A stretch of 64,000 nucleotides of DNA from Ascidiaceihabitans sp. (GCA_029251465.1 JAQXDI010000044.1:1-64000); one strand, 5' to 3'. Counted from the first letter of the stretch, positions 46,183 to 55,685 are shown. Numbers and translations: made by a program. Notes: generated from the letters alone by a model not told the origin.

Positions 46183-47100
46183 TTAGTCCTTGTTGGCATA
46201 AACCCGAAAAATACAGCCGCTGTTTTTCAGCGAACGACACAGTTTGTCGGCCCCGTCCCGCGTATTTCGCCCGATTCGGCCCATAAAATAGTTCGGCTGC
46301 GTGCGGACCCGTGATTTCACCGAAATATAGTCGATCTTTTCTTTCTTCACCAAGCCTGAACACCGCTGCGTCAACCGCGCAACATTGGCTCGTGCGACTT
46401 TTTTAGTGCGCCCAAATCCGATCTGCACGCCCCACGGTTTAAAGCGCGATGGTGGTGGCCCAAGCTTGGTCAATTTGCGTTTCTGGGCCATGCGCAGGCA
46501 GGCGGCGACAAACGGTTGGTCCCCGTTCAGGCGAAAATCATGGGTCTTTGGCGGATCATCACGCCAGCGTTCCGCCGTTAGTCCTGTGATGATTTGCACG
46601 TAGTTGACGGTTTCGCGCGCGAGCCCCTTGCCCTCTTTGGTGAACCCGTCTGCGCGTCGTTCACCGCCGTTATACGCAATCGCCGCCAACCCTGCATTGC
46701 CGTAGGTGCGCTGCATGACGCCTAAATATTGCGCTGACCTTTCGATGGCTTGTGCGGGATTGCAACTGTCGGATAGGTTTCGCAGCTTGGCAGTTGCGGG
46801 CATGAATTGCGCGATCCCTTGCGCCCCTGCGGGTGACAGCGCGTTGGGGTCAAACCTGCTTTCTTGCCACAACAGCCGTGCGAAAAACCCTGCGTCCAGC
46901 CCATAGCGACGCGATGTGTTTTCGATCTGTTGGCAGGTGTCGAACGCAAAGTGTTCTGGCCGGATGCAATCAACCGCCCCTGCCGCGTGCAGCGAACACA
47001 TTGTGCCCGGCGAATGCGGGTTTGATTGCGCAAATGCGGGCTGCGCAAACCCACTCAGCAGCGCCAATAGCACTGCCGATATCAACTGCTCTCTTTTCAT
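46183..47100 (-). CDS. Lytic transglycosylase with C-terminal SPOR-like domain
   Basis: The 305-aa secreted wall enzyme has a signal peptide (1-24), a SLT domain with LLWQESRFDPNALSPAGAQGIAQFMP (catalytic Glu in the QES motif) and LAAIAYNGGERR, then a C-terminal SPOR-like region (WGVQIGFGRTKKVARANVARL to the end) that would target it to denuded glycan strands at the septum. Several Cys pairs fit the periplasm. It is divergent from ftsY with only 48 bp between start codons. Confidence 0.88.
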   Translation of the reverse strand: MKREQLISAVLLALLSGFAQPAFAQSNPHSPGTMCSLHAAGAVDCIRPEHFAFDTCQQIENTSRRYGLDAGFFARLLWQESRFDPNALSPAGAQGIAQFMPATAKLRNLSDSCNPAQAIERSAQYLGVMQRTYGNAGLAAIAYNGGERRADGFTKEGKGLARETVNYVQIITGLTAERWRDDPPKTHDFRLNGDQPFVAACLRMAQKRKLTKLGPPPSRFKPWGVQIGFGRTKKVARANVARLTQRCSGLVKKEKIDYISVKSRVRTQPNYFMGRIGRNTRDGADKLCRSLKNSGCIFRVYANKD

Positions 47101-47148
47101 AGCCGCGCGCCCGTATTAGGTGATGGGTATCGTAAGTATTGAGGCATC

Positions 47149-48648
47149 ATGGCATTTTTCAAGAAACTCAAGGACCGTTTGTTTAAATCTTCGTCGAAAA
47201 TCGATGAGGGGCTGGAGGCGATCGTTGATGATGGCGGTGTTGAAGAGATCGCGGTTGAGCAAGACCTTGCGCAATCCGAAGCCGAAGACAACGCACGACT
47301 GCAAGCCGAACAAGCCCGTGCTGAAGCAGACGCCGCACAAATAGCTGAAGAGGCCCAAGCGCAAGCCAATCTTGCGCAGGCTCAGGCAGATGCGCGCGCA
47401 GCGGCTGAAGCCGCGCAACTGGCGATAAAAGCGCAAGAAGAAAAAGACATAGAGCTAAAGGCGGAACAGGCCCGTGTCGCGGCAAAAATGCGCCTTGATG
47501 CCGAACGCGCCCGCGCTGAGCAAGAGGCGGATGCCGAGCGTAAGGCGGCGCAATTGGCGGTCGCAGAGGCTGAAGCGGCCAGAGCAGCGCAAGTAACCGC
47601 ACGACAGCAGGCTGAAGCCAAAGCAGACCTTGAAAAAAGGGAGGCCGCGCACCGATCCGAGATTGCAGCAAAAGAAGCCGCAGAACACGCCGCCGCACAG
47701 GCTGCAAAAGACGCCGCTGATCACGCCGCAGCAGAGGCTGCACAGGCCACCGAGACTGCGAACAAACCCGGCCTTATCGGTCGAATTCTGGGGCGAAAGC
47801 CGGCAAAAACTGTTGTCCGTCGTATCCTTGATGACGGCATGTTGGAACAGCTCGAAGAGTTACTGATTTCGACCGACATGGGCGTCGATACTGCCCTGCG
47901 TGTCACCGCGAACATGGCCGAAGGGCGCATGGGCAAAAAGCTGTCTGTGGATGAGATCAAGACGCTGCTTTCAAACGAAATTGCGCGAATTATGGAACCT
48001 GTGGCGCGGCCTTTGCCGCTGTATCCGAACACCCCGCAAGTGGTTCTGGTCGTCGGCGTCAACGGGTCCGGCAAAACGACAACCATCGGCAAGCTGGCCA
48101 GCCAGTTTCGCGCGGCGGGCAAGCAGGTGGTGATCGCAGCGGGTGACACATTCCGCGCCGCCGCGGTCGAACAATTGCAGGTCTGGGGCGAACGCGCCGG
48201 TGTGCCTGTCCTAACCGCGCCCGAAGGGTCCGATCCAGCCAGCCTTGCCTATGACGCAATGACCAAAGCCCAAGAAGACGGCGCTGATTTGCTGTTAATC
48301 GACACCGCTGGCCGTTTGCAAAACCGGTCCGATTTGATGGAAGAGCTCGCTAAAATCGTCCGTGTCATCCGCAAAAAAGACGAGACCGCGCCGCACAACA
48401 CGTTGTTGGTTCTGGACGCCACTACAGGTCAAAACGCGATCAATCAGGTCAAGATTTTCCAAGACGTGTCGGACGTGTCCGGCCTGGTCATGACCAAACT
48501 GGATGGCACTGCCAAAGGCGGTGTTTTGGTTGCACTGGCGGATAAATTCGGGCTTCCGATCCATGCGATTGGTGTGGGCGAGCAGATCGATGATCTGGAC
48601 GCGTTTGATCCCGAAGACTTTGCCAAAGCGCTGACCGGTGCCGAATAA
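47149..48648 (+). CDS. ftsY: Signal recognition particle receptor FtsY
   Basis: This GTPase docks the ribosome-SRP complex at the membrane for co-translational insertion. The C-terminal NG domain starts near residue 205; G1 is NGSGKTTT (305-312), then GDTFRAAAVEQL, DTAGRLQNR and TKLDGTAKGG. The N-terminal 200 residues are a very Ala/Glu/Gln-rich coiled-coil-like A domain (many AEQAR and AEAAQ units), longer than in many relatives. The ATG is 48 bp from the divergent transglycosylase start. EamA and yciB genes follow on the same strand with short gaps. Confidence 0.96.
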   Translation: MAFFKKLKDRLFKSSSKIDEGLEAIVDDGGVEEIAVEQDLAQSEAEDNARLQAEQARAEADAAQIAEEAQAQANLAQAQADARAAAEAAQLAIKAQEEKDIELKAEQARVAAKMRLDAERARAEQEADAERKAAQLAVAEAEAARAAQVTARQQAEAKADLEKREAAHRSEIAAKEAAEHAAAQAAKDAADHAAAEAAQATETANKPGLIGRILGRKPAKTVVRRILDDGMLEQLEELLISTDMGVDTALRVTANMAEGRMGKKLSVDEIKTLLSNEIARIMEPVARPLPLYPNTPQVVLVVGVNGSGKTTTIGKLASQFRAAGKQVVIAAGDTFRAAAVEQLQVWGERAGVPVLTAPEGSDPASLAYDAMTKAQEDGADLLLIDTAGRLQNRSDLMEELAKIVRVIRKKDETAPHNTLLVLDATTGQNAINQVKIFQDVSDVSGLVMTKLDGTAKGGVLVALADKFGLPIHAIGVGEQIDDLDAFDPEDFAKALTGAE

Positions 48649-48654
48649 ATTAAC

Positions 48655-49560
48655 ATGACCGAATGGTTAATCAGCATCGAGGGCACCGAGACCGGGCACC
48701 AAGTTGCGCTGGTTTTGGCAATCATGGCAGCGATCCTGCACGCGGTGTTTGGGGCCTTGCAAAAAGGGCGCCACGATCCGTGGTTAACGCGCGGCGCAAT
48801 CGATGTCAGCTACGGCGTGATGGCCGCACCGTTTGCGCTGTTTGTCGTGCCGTGGCCGGAACTGCACATGTGGCCAATCTTTGCAGGGGCGTGGGCAATT
48901 CACTTTGTTTACAAGCTGTTGCAGGCGTGGGCTTACACCAAAGGGGCCTATACGGTTGTCTATCCGGTTGTGCGCGGCACCGGCCCGCTGTTCGCCGTGA
49001 TCGGTGCCTACTGGCTGTTTTCAGAGACGTTCACCCCGATGCAGTGGTTCGGCCTTGCGGTGTTATTGTCCGGCATTTTCGGGCTCGCGCTGTACAATTT
49101 GATGTACCTTGAGGCCGAGCGTGACACGCTAGCCCTTGCGCTTTTCCTTGCCGTTTGCACCGGATTGTTTGTGGCACTTTACACGACCTACGATGCTTAC
49201 GGCATCCGCGCGACAGCCAATCCGTTTACCTTTTTGGCGTGGTTTTTCTTGATCGACGGCATTTCGATGCCACCTATCGCCTATTGGAAATGGCGCAACA
49301 TGGCCAACCGCCCCGCAATTGCCCCGCTGATGAAGCGCGGCGTGATTGGCGGGTTGGTTGCATTCGCCAGTTTCGGTGCCATCATGATGGCCACGCGGCT
49401 GGGCAAGGTCGGCGAAGCGGCGGTGTTGCGTGAAACCTCGACCGTATTTGCCGCATTGATTGGCTGGTTGGTGCTGAAAGAAACCGTGGGCCCACGGCGC
49501 ATTGCGCTGATGGCCTTGATCGCGATAGGTGCGGTCATCGTCGAGATGGCTGGACAATAA
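48655..49560 (+). CDS. EamA/DMT-family transporter
   Basis: This is an inner-membrane protein of 301 aa with about ten helices in two EamA halves (first near VALVLAIMAAILHAVFGALQ, second near LALALFLAVCTGLFVALYTTYD). The substrate is unknown. It starts 7 bp after ftsY and is followed 30 bp later by yciB, so the three are likely one transcript. The ftsY-EamA-yciB order recurs in the group, hinting at a membrane biogenesis role, but nothing in the protein shows it directly. Confidence 0.87.
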   Translation: MTEWLISIEGTETGHQVALVLAIMAAILHAVFGALQKGRHDPWLTRGAIDVSYGVMAAPFALFVVPWPELHMWPIFAGAWAIHFVYKLLQAWAYTKGAYTVVYPVVRGTGPLFAVIGAYWLFSETFTPMQWFGLAVLLSGIFGLALYNLMYLEAERDTLALALFLAVCTGLFVALYTTYDAYGIRATANPFTFLAWFFLIDGISMPPIAYWKWRNMANRPAIAPLMKRGVIGGLVAFASFGAIMMATRLGKVGEAAVLRETSTVFAALIGWLVLKETVGPRRIALMALIAIGAVIVEMAGQ

Positions 49561-49589
49561 CCAAGGGGCGCCCCCACGGGGTACAAAAC

Positions 49590-50216
49590 ATGGCACAAAA
49601 AGAAGTAAATCCGTTTCTGAAAATGGGGCTCGAGCTGGGGCCCATCCTGATCTTTTTCGTGGCTTATCTGCGCCTTAAGGACCGCCTGTTCACGATTGGC
49701 GGCAATGAATACGAAGGTTTCATTGTGGTCACGGCGGCGTTCATTCCGTTGCTGATTGCCAGCACTGGCGCGCTGTGGTGGCTGACGGGAAAACTGTCGA
49801 AAATGCAAATCGCGACACTGGTTTTGGTGGTCGTTTTTGGCGGGCTGTCGGTCTGGCTGAATGATGACCGGTTTTTCAAAATGAAGCCGACGATGATCTA
49901 TGTGCTGTTCGGTGGCATCCTCGGGTTTGGCCTGCTGCGCGGCACCTCGTATTTGCAAAGCCTGATGGAAGAAATGATGCCCCTGAAAGACGCCGGTTGG
50001 ATCATCCTGACCTGTCGCGCGATGATGTTTTTCTTTGGTCTTGCGATTTTGAACGAGATCGTATGGCGCTCGACTTCGACTGAAACCTGGGTCTATTTCA
50101 AAACCTTTGGTCTAAGTGCCGCGCTGTTCGGTTTCTTCATGACTCAAGGAAAGTTGTTCCAAGAGTACGCAATTGAAGAAGATGATCCGGTTGACGCAGA
50201 CACGCCAGAGGCGTAA
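49590..50216 (+). CDS. yciB: Septation/inner-membrane protein YciB (IspZ)
   Basis: The 208-aa polytopic membrane protein opens with NPFLKMGLELGPILIFFVAY, the family signature, and has five or six helices, including WIILTCRAMMFFFGLAILNE and VYFKTFGLSAALFGFFM. YciB takes part in septation and cell-envelope integrity. It ends with an acidic tail (EEDDPVDADTPEA). It is the last gene of the ftsY transcript; the SAM-II riboswitch of metZ begins right after it. Confidence 0.92.
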   Translation: MAQKEVNPFLKMGLELGPILIFFVAYLRLKDRLFTIGGNEYEGFIVVTAAFIPLLIASTGALWWLTGKLSKMQIATLVLVVVFGGLSVWLNDDRFFKMKPTMIYVLFGGILGFGLLRGTSYLQSLMEEMMPLKDAGWIILTCRAMMFFFGLAILNEIVWRSTSTETWVYFKTFGLSAALFGFFMTQGKLFQEYAIEEDDPVDADTPEA

Positions 50217-50221
50217 CACAA

Positions 50222-50280
50222 CTTTGTGGCGATTTGTTACCGGATTGCGGGCCACGTTAAATAATTCCGCTAAAAGGTCA
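50222..50280 (+). ncRNA. SAM-II riboswitch upstream of metZ
   Basis: The sequence follows the SAM-II consensus in order: P1 GTGGC (50226-50230), GATTTGTTACCGGATTGCGG, the P1 partner GCCAC (50251-50255), GTTAAATAATTC, and CGCTAAAAGG, whose bases form the pseudoknot. SAM-II aptamers bind S-adenosylmethionine and repress methionine-synthesis genes in alphaproteobacteria, exactly the role expected in front of metZ. A hairpin with a T tract follows, so control could be by termination. Confidence 0.93.
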
Positions 50281-50287
50281 GGATGAA

Positions 50288-50327
50288 GCCTCCCTTCGCT
50301 TGACCCAGCGTTCGGGGGTTTTTTTCG
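50288..50327 (+). terminator. Attenuator-like hairpin between SAM-II aptamer and metZ
   Basis: CCTCCC-TT-CGCT-(TGACCC)-AGCG-TT-CGGGGG folds with a small internal loop and runs straight into seven T residues, 38 bp before the metZ ATG. Its place just after the aptamer suggests a ligand-controlled terminator, although many SAM-II switches act on translation. Confidence 0.65.
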
Positions 50328-50364
50328 TGGCTGGCCCCATTTACAGCCCGTGGAGAGAGACGAC

Positions 50365-51549
50365 ATGAGCGACACTTGGAACCCACGCACCAAAGCGGTG
50401 CATTCTGGCACACGACGCAGTCAATACGGCGAAGTCTCAGAGGCGATTTTCCTGACCCAAGGATTTGTCTACGACACCGCCGAAGACGCCGCTGCACGGT
50501 TTGAGCAATCAGGCCCCGATGAATTCATCTATGCCCGCTACGGCAACCCGACGGTCAAGATGTTCGAGGACCGGATCGCCGCCCTAGAAGGTGCCGAAGA
50601 CGGGTTCGCCACCGCGTCAGGCATGGCCGCTGTTTCGGGCGCGTTAACCTCGATGCTGCGCGCCGGCGATCACGTGGTGTCGTCCAAGGCGTTGTTTGGA
50701 TCGTGCCTGTATGTGCTTGAGGAAATCCTAAGCCGCTACGGGGTCGAGGTGACGTTCGTGGATGGCACCGATCTGGATCAATGGCGCGCGGCGGTGCGTG
50801 CGGACACCAAGGTTGTGTTCTTTGAATCCATGTCCAACCCGACGTTGGAAGTCATTGATATCAAATCCGTTTGCGAGATCGCGCATGTGCACGGGGCCAA
50901 GGTCGTGATCGACAATGTGTTCGCCACGCCGGTCTATTCAGATGCCTTTGAACAGGGCGCGGACGTCATCGTTTATTCCACCACCAAGCACATCGACGGC
51001 CAAGGGCGTGCCTTGGGTGGGATCATTTTGGGCAGCACCGACTACATCCGCAAAACCGTTGAACCCTACATGAAACACACCGGTGGTTCCATGTCACCGT
51101 TCACCGCGTGGACGCATTTGAAAGGGCTCGAAACCCTTGATCTGCGGGTGCGCGCGCAGACTCATTCCGCCCAAGCATTGGCCGAAAGTTTGCAAGGCCA
51201 TGACGGTTTGAAACGCGTGATTTACCCCGGTCTTTCCGATCATCCGCAACACGCGTTGGTGCAGGCGCAAATGGGCAAAGGTGGCACGATGTTGGCGATT
51301 GATGTCAAAGGCGGGCGCGCGGCTGCGTTCCAGTTTTTGAACGCGATCAAGATCGGCATCATTTCCAACAATTTGGGTGACGCCAAGACGATCATGACCC
51401 ATCCTGCGACGACCACTCATCAACGGCTCAGCCAGGAGCAGAAGGATTATCTGGGAATCACTGATGGATTGGTGCGCATTTCAGTCGGAATCGAAGATAC
51501 CGATGACGTGATCGCCGACATTTTGCAGGCTTTGGATGCCGTAGGTTAG
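50365..51549 (+). CDS. metZ: O-succinylhomoserine sulfhydrylase
   Basis: This PLP enzyme makes homocysteine from O-succinylhomoserine and sulfide, the direct sulfhydrylation route to methionine. It is a Cys/Met-metabolism fold-type I enzyme, 394 aa, with YARYGNPTVKMFEDRIAALEG, ASGMAAVSGAL for the cofactor phosphate, VIDNVFATPVY, and the Schiff-base Lys208 in YSTTKHIDGQG. The ATG at 50365 has a GAGAGAG ribosome site. Control by the upstream SAM-II riboswitch is well supported. The metZ rather than metY or metB call rests on family context. Confidence 0.93.
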   Translation: MSDTWNPRTKAVHSGTRRSQYGEVSEAIFLTQGFVYDTAEDAAARFEQSGPDEFIYARYGNPTVKMFEDRIAALEGAEDGFATASGMAAVSGALTSMLRAGDHVVSSKALFGSCLYVLEEILSRYGVEVTFVDGTDLDQWRAAVRADTKVVFFESMSNPTLEVIDIKSVCEIAHVHGAKVVIDNVFATPVYSDAFEQGADVIVYSTTKHIDGQGRALGGIILGSTDYIRKTVEPYMKHTGGSMSPFTAWTHLKGLETLDLRVRAQTHSAQALAESLQGHDGLKRVIYPGLSDHPQHALVQAQMGKGGTMLAIDVKGGRAAAFQFLNAIKIGIISNNLGDAKTIMTHPATTTHQRLSQEQKDYLGITDGLVRISVGIEDTDDVIADILQALDAVG

Positions 51550-51690
51550 GCCAAAGATGGGAAATATTTCCATTTTTGCACATCTACGTGATCTGACAGG
51601 CCGTTTACTGCGTAATTATTATCGAGATTGGCAAAACGGCGTCACGCGCCCTATGTAGAATGCAGGAAAGCCGAAAAGGGGGGCCACTAT

Positions 51691-52794
51691 ATGAATATTC
51701 ATTCGCCCGATTTACGACCAATACCCGAACGTGACGATGCTCAGGAAGCGCTCAATGTGCTGCGCCAGTGGGCAAAATCTGCAAGCCAAGCCGAAATTCT
51801 CGAGCTTGATCCGTCCATCGCCAAACTGATCCCCGGATCGGATGGCGTGGACTATCCTGCCCTGTCACGCGAATTCCCTGCGGAATTTGTTGTGGACGCC
51901 GCCTACAAGGCGTCCCTGCCCGACCTGCAAAACGGGCCATCTAGCCTGATCCGCGGGTCAAAGCAGCAAATCCAGCACGTCGGCATTTCCAATTTCCGCC
52001 TGCCGGTCCGGTTTCAATCCCGCGATGGCGGCGAAATGATGCTTGAGACATCGGTTACCGGTTCTGTCAGCCTTGAGGCCGACAAAAAGGGCATCAACAT
52101 GTCGCGCATCATGCGCTCGTTTTACAAACACGCCGAGGCGACTTTCAGTTTTGAAGTGATCGAGGCGGCGCTGGATGACTACATCACCGACCTCGAAAGT
52201 TTTGATGCCCGTATCCAGATGCGATTCAGCTTTCCGATGAAGGTGCAAAGCCTGCGCTCTGGCCTGTCGGGTTATCAATATTACGACATCGCGCTAGAGC
52301 TGGTGGAAAAAGACGGTGTGCGCAAAAAGATGATGCATCTGGATTACGTTTATTCGTCCACATGCCCGTGTTCATTGGAATTGTCAGAGCATGCGCGCGT
52401 GACCCGTGGACAGCTGGCAACGCCGCATTCGCAACGGTCTGTGGCGCGGATTTCGGTCGAGATTGATACAGACACGGACGTGCTGTGGTTCGAAGATCTG
52501 GTCGAAGCCTGTCGCCGCGCGGTGCCAACGGAAACGCAGGTCATGGTCAAACGCGAGGACGAACAAGCCTTCGCTGAACTGAACGCGGCCAACCCGATCT
52601 TTGTCGAGGATGCTGCGCGTTTGTTCTGTGAACAGCTGCTGGCAGATGTGCGGATCGGCGATTTTCGGGTGGTGGCAAGCCATCAGGAAAGCCTGCACAG
52701 CCACAATGCGGTTTCGATCCTGACCGAAGGCGACACGTTTGCCGCCGACAGCATCGATCCACGGATGTTCGACACGCTGTTTCACGTCGGTTAA
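51691..52794 (+). CDS. folE2: GTP cyclohydrolase FolE2 (type IB)
   Basis: It converts GTP to dihydroneopterin triphosphate, the entry to folate and queuosine-type pathways. The 367-aa sequence matches the COG1469 family: VGISNFRLPV, TSVTGSVSLEADKKGINMSR, the metal-binding STCPCSLELSEHAR with its Cys, and VASHQESLHSHNAVS. FolE2 uses metals other than zinc and is often expressed under zinc shortage; I see no clean Zur palindrome in the 141-bp leader. ATG 51691 has a purine-rich site (AAAAGGGGGG). Confidence 0.93.
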   Translation: MNIHSPDLRPIPERDDAQEALNVLRQWAKSASQAEILELDPSIAKLIPGSDGVDYPALSREFPAEFVVDAAYKASLPDLQNGPSSLIRGSKQQIQHVGISNFRLPVRFQSRDGGEMMLETSVTGSVSLEADKKGINMSRIMRSFYKHAEATFSFEVIEAALDDYITDLESFDARIQMRFSFPMKVQSLRSGLSGYQYYDIALELVEKDGVRKKMMHLDYVYSSTCPCSLELSEHARVTRGQLATPHSQRSVARISVEIDTDTDVLWFEDLVEACRRAVPTETQVMVKREDEQAFAELNAANPIFVEDAARLFCEQLLADVRIGDFRVVASHQESLHSHNAVSILTEGDTFAADSIDPRMFDTLFHVG

Positions 52795-52802
52795 TCAAAG
52801 CG

Positions 52803-52823
52803 AGGTGCGCGACACGCGCACCT
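52803..52823. terminator. Convergent-gene hairpin, GGTGCG family, copy 3
   Basis: AGGTGCGCG-ACA-CGCGCACCT is a perfect 9-bp stem in the 46-bp gap between the convergent stops of folE2 and xseA. It is nearly identical to 39179-39197 read on the other strand, and to 21684-21702. Confidence 0.55.
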
Positions 52824-52840
52824 TACCCCACCACAGATTA

Positions 52841-54319
52841 CTAGAATAACGACCCTTGGTCTGACGGCTTTGCAGCCGCCTTACGGGCTGATGGTTTGCC
52901 ATTCAAGGACAAGCGGCCATCGCTGAATTCGATTTCAAGTGCGCCTGCCTTGCCTGCCGCACCTTTGGTCGTCACCACGTTGCCATCGCCGCGCACAATC
53001 GCGAATCCGCGCTTCAAAACGGATTCAGGACCGAGGGTTTCGTACAATCGTTCTACCGCGTCCAAGTCTTGGCGCGTCCTGGTCACGGACCGTGTGAATG
53101 CGGCGTCAACCCGGTGCATCAGTTTGCTAACGGCCTCTCGACGCTTGGAAATATCGATTTGAAGATACTCAGGCCCCAGCCGCACTGAACGCTCATTTAA
53201 CCGGCGTCGTTCGTTTGCGATCATCCGAGACAGAGATGCTGGGCGCAGGCCACCCGCTGTCTCGGACAGGCGTATTTTGCGACGCTGTACGCCGACCATT
53301 AAGGCGGGGCCAAGCCGTGCGGCGCTGGTATCAAGACGTTGGCGCGGTCCGTCCAGCAAAGTTTCGGGGCGCGGCAAAGCGCGCGACAAATCACGCAACC
53401 GCTGATCGCGCCGTTGCAATCCGCCGCTCAGCGCTGTGGTCATCCGCGCGCCTTGTTGATCGATCCACGCCAGCAATTCGTGGCGCACTGGCACAGCCAA
53501 TTCCGCAGCTGCGGTGGGCGTCGGTGCGCGTTTGTCGGACACAAAGTCGATCAGCGTCGTGTCGGTTTCGTGCCCCACAGCCGAAATCAGCGGGATGTTC
53601 GAGGCGGCAGCTGCGCGTGCGACGATTTCCTCGTTAAAACCCCAGAGGTCCTCGACCGAGCCACCACCACGGGCCACGATCAACAGATCGGGCCGTGGCA
53701 TCGCACCACCGGGCAACATTTTATTGAAACCCTCGATGGCGCGGGCCACTTCGGGGGCGCATTTGGCCCCTTGCACAGCCACCGGCCAGATCAAAACCTT
53801 GCGCGGGAAACGGTCGCGCAGGCGGTGCAGAATATCGCGGATCACAGCGCCCGAGGGCGAGGTCACAACACCAATCACGTCGGGCAAATACGGCAAGGCC
53901 CGTTTGCGCGAGGCATCAAACAACCCCTCGCCGCTGAGCATCGTTTTGCGTTTTTCCAGCAGTGCCATCAACGCGCCCATGCCCGCCGGTTTGATGTCTT
54001 CGATCACGATCTGGTATTTGGATTGCCCGCCAAACGTGGTGATGCGACCTGTGGCGACGACCTCCATCCCTTCTTCGGGCTGGGTTTGCAAACGGGCTGC
54101 CACGCCTTTCCAAATCACGCCATTGATCACGGATTTGTCGTCTTTTAGGTCCAGATAAATGTGGCCCGAACGGGGCTTTGACACGCGCCCGACCTCGCCT
54201 TTGATCCGCACATTGCCGAATTCGCCCTCGATCACGCGTTTGATCGCACCAGACAATTCGGTGACGCTGAATTCCGGCGCATTTTGACCCTCTGAGGGGT
54301 CGTCAATCAAGTCCATCAT
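52841..54319 (-). CDS. xseA: Exodeoxyribonuclease VII large subunit
   Basis: This is the catalytic subunit of the single-strand-specific exonuclease VII. An N-terminal OB-fold (VRIKGEVGRVSKPRSGHIYLDLKDD region) is followed by the nuclease domain with GVVTSPSGAVIRDILHRLRDRFP and the RGGGSVEDLWGFNEE and VGHETDTTLIDFVSD motifs, then a long arginine-rich helical region and a C-terminal tail with a glycine-rich FAIVRGDGNVV. The 492 aa are normal. It is divergent from purD (75 bp between starts); the small subunit xseB is not nearby. Confidence 0.95.
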   Translation of the reverse strand: MMDLIDDPSEGQNAPEFSVTELSGAIKRVIEGEFGNVRIKGEVGRVSKPRSGHIYLDLKDDKSVINGVIWKGVAARLQTQPEEGMEVVATGRITTFGGQSKYQIVIEDIKPAGMGALMALLEKRKTMLSGEGLFDASRKRALPYLPDVIGVVTSPSGAVIRDILHRLRDRFPRKVLIWPVAVQGAKCAPEVARAIEGFNKMLPGGAMPRPDLLIVARGGGSVEDLWGFNEEIVARAAAASNIPLISAVGHETDTTLIDFVSDKRAPTPTAAAELAVPVRHELLAWIDQQGARMTTALSGGLQRRDQRLRDLSRALPRPETLLDGPRQRLDTSAARLGPALMVGVQRRKIRLSETAGGLRPASLSRMIANERRRLNERSVRLGPEYLQIDISKRREAVSKLMHRVDAAFTRSVTRTRQDLDAVERLYETLGPESVLKRGFAIVRGDGNVVTTKGAAGKAGALEIEFSDGRLSLNGKPSARKAAAKPSDQGSLF

Positions 54320-54394
54320 CTGTGATCTTTACCTCGTGTTGCGCACAGCTTAGAACGCGCTAACGGCGAGGCCAAGCAAATCAGGAGTACTTCG

Positions 54395-55660
54395 ATGAAC
54401 ATTCTTATCCTTGGCAGCGGCGGGCGTGAACATTCACTGGCTTGGGCGACGTTGCAGAACCCGAAATGTGACCGGCTGATCGTCGCACCGGGCAACGCAG
54501 GCATCGCGGCCATCGCGGAATGCGCCGATTTCGACATCATGGACGGCGCAGTTGTCGCTGGATTTGCCGAAGAAAACGCCATCGATTTTGTGATCATCGG
54601 ACCAGAAGCACCATTGGCCGCCGGTGTCGCAGATCACTTGCGCGCCTCCGGATTTTTGGTGTTTGGCCCCTCGCAAGCGGCAGCCGCGCTGGAAGCGTCG
54701 AAAGCGTTCACCAAAGAGATTTGCGTGGCCTGTGATGCCCCAACCGCCGCCTACGGGCACTTTACCGATGCAGTTCCGGCCAAAGAATACGTGCGCGCCC
54801 AAGGTGCCCCGATCGTGGTTAAAGCAGACGGTTTGGCAGCGGGCAAAGGTGTGATTATCGCGGAAACCGTGGCAGAGGCTGAGGCCGCAATTGACGACAT
54901 GTTTGACGGCTCATTCGGCGAGGCCGGGGCCGAAGTGGTGATCGAAGAATTCATGACCGGCGAAGAAGCATCATTCTTTGTGTTGTGCGACGGCGACAAC
55001 GTTTTGCCCATCGGAACAGCCCAAGATCACAAGCGCGTCGGCGACGGCGACACCGGCCCGAACACCGGCGGCATGGGCGCGTATTCCCCCGCCCCTGTTT
55101 TGTCAGACGAAATCGCAGAACTGGCTTTGGCCCAAATTGTGCGTCCCACAATGGCGGAAATGACCAAGCGCGGAATGCCGTACCAAGGCGTGCTGTACGT
55201 CGGTTTGATGATCGAAAACGGGCAGCCGCGTCTGGTGGAATACAACGCCCGCTTTGGCGATCCCGAGTGTCAGGTTTTGATGATGCGCCTCGGTGGGCAA
55301 GCGTTTGATCTGCTGCATGCCGCAGCCGAGGGGCGTCTGGCAGACACAGCGGTCAATTGGGCTGATGACCATGCAATCACGGTTGTTCTGGTCGCAAACG
55401 GATACCCTGGACCTTACGAAAAGGGCTCGAAAATCAATGGATTGGGCGCAATGCCCGAGGATAGCATGAACATGGTCTTTCATGCCGGCACGGCGGAAAA
55501 AGACGGCGCAATTATCGCCATTGGTGGACGTGTTTTGAACGTTACAGCGCGCGGCAGCAGTCTCGCACAAGCGCGCGCGCGGGCCTATGACATGGTGGAT
55601 CGTATCGATTGGCCCGAAGGGTTTTGCCGCCGTGATATCGGTTGGCGGGCCTTGGACTGA
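54395..55660 (+). CDS. purD: Phosphoribosylamine--glycine ligase
   Basis: It makes glycinamide ribonucleotide, the second step of purine synthesis. It is an ATP-grasp enzyme of 421 aa: N-domain MNILILGSGGREHSLAWA, IGPEAPLAAGVADHLR, PIVVKADGLAAGKGVI for ATP, and EYNARFGDPECQVLMMRL with Mg ligands. The C-terminal domain has NVTARGSSLAQARARAYD. The ATG has AGGAG upstream. It is monocistronic between divergent xseA and a convergent secreted-protein gene 25 bp away. Confidence 0.97.
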   Translation: MNILILGSGGREHSLAWATLQNPKCDRLIVAPGNAGIAAIAECADFDIMDGAVVAGFAEENAIDFVIIGPEAPLAAGVADHLRASGFLVFGPSQAAAALEASKAFTKEICVACDAPTAAYGHFTDAVPAKEYVRAQGAPIVVKADGLAAGKGVIIAETVAEAEAAIDDMFDGSFGEAGAEVVIEEFMTGEEASFFVLCDGDNVLPIGTAQDHKRVGDGDTGPNTGGMGAYSPAPVLSDEIAELALAQIVRPTMAEMTKRGMPYQGVLYVGLMIENGQPRLVEYNARFGDPECQVLMMRLGGQAFDLLHAAAEGRLADTAVNWADDHAITVVLVANGYPGPYEKGSKINGLGAMPEDSMNMVFHAGTAEKDGAIIAIGGRVLNVTARGSSLAQARARAYDMVDRIDWPEGFCRRDIGWRALD

Positions 55661-55685
55661 TCCTGTAAAAATCTGGCGGATCTGA

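Noticed and set aside
51550-51690. A Zur box in the folE2 leader
   Set aside because: The AT-rich GTAATTATTATC is not palindromic enough to match a Zur site.
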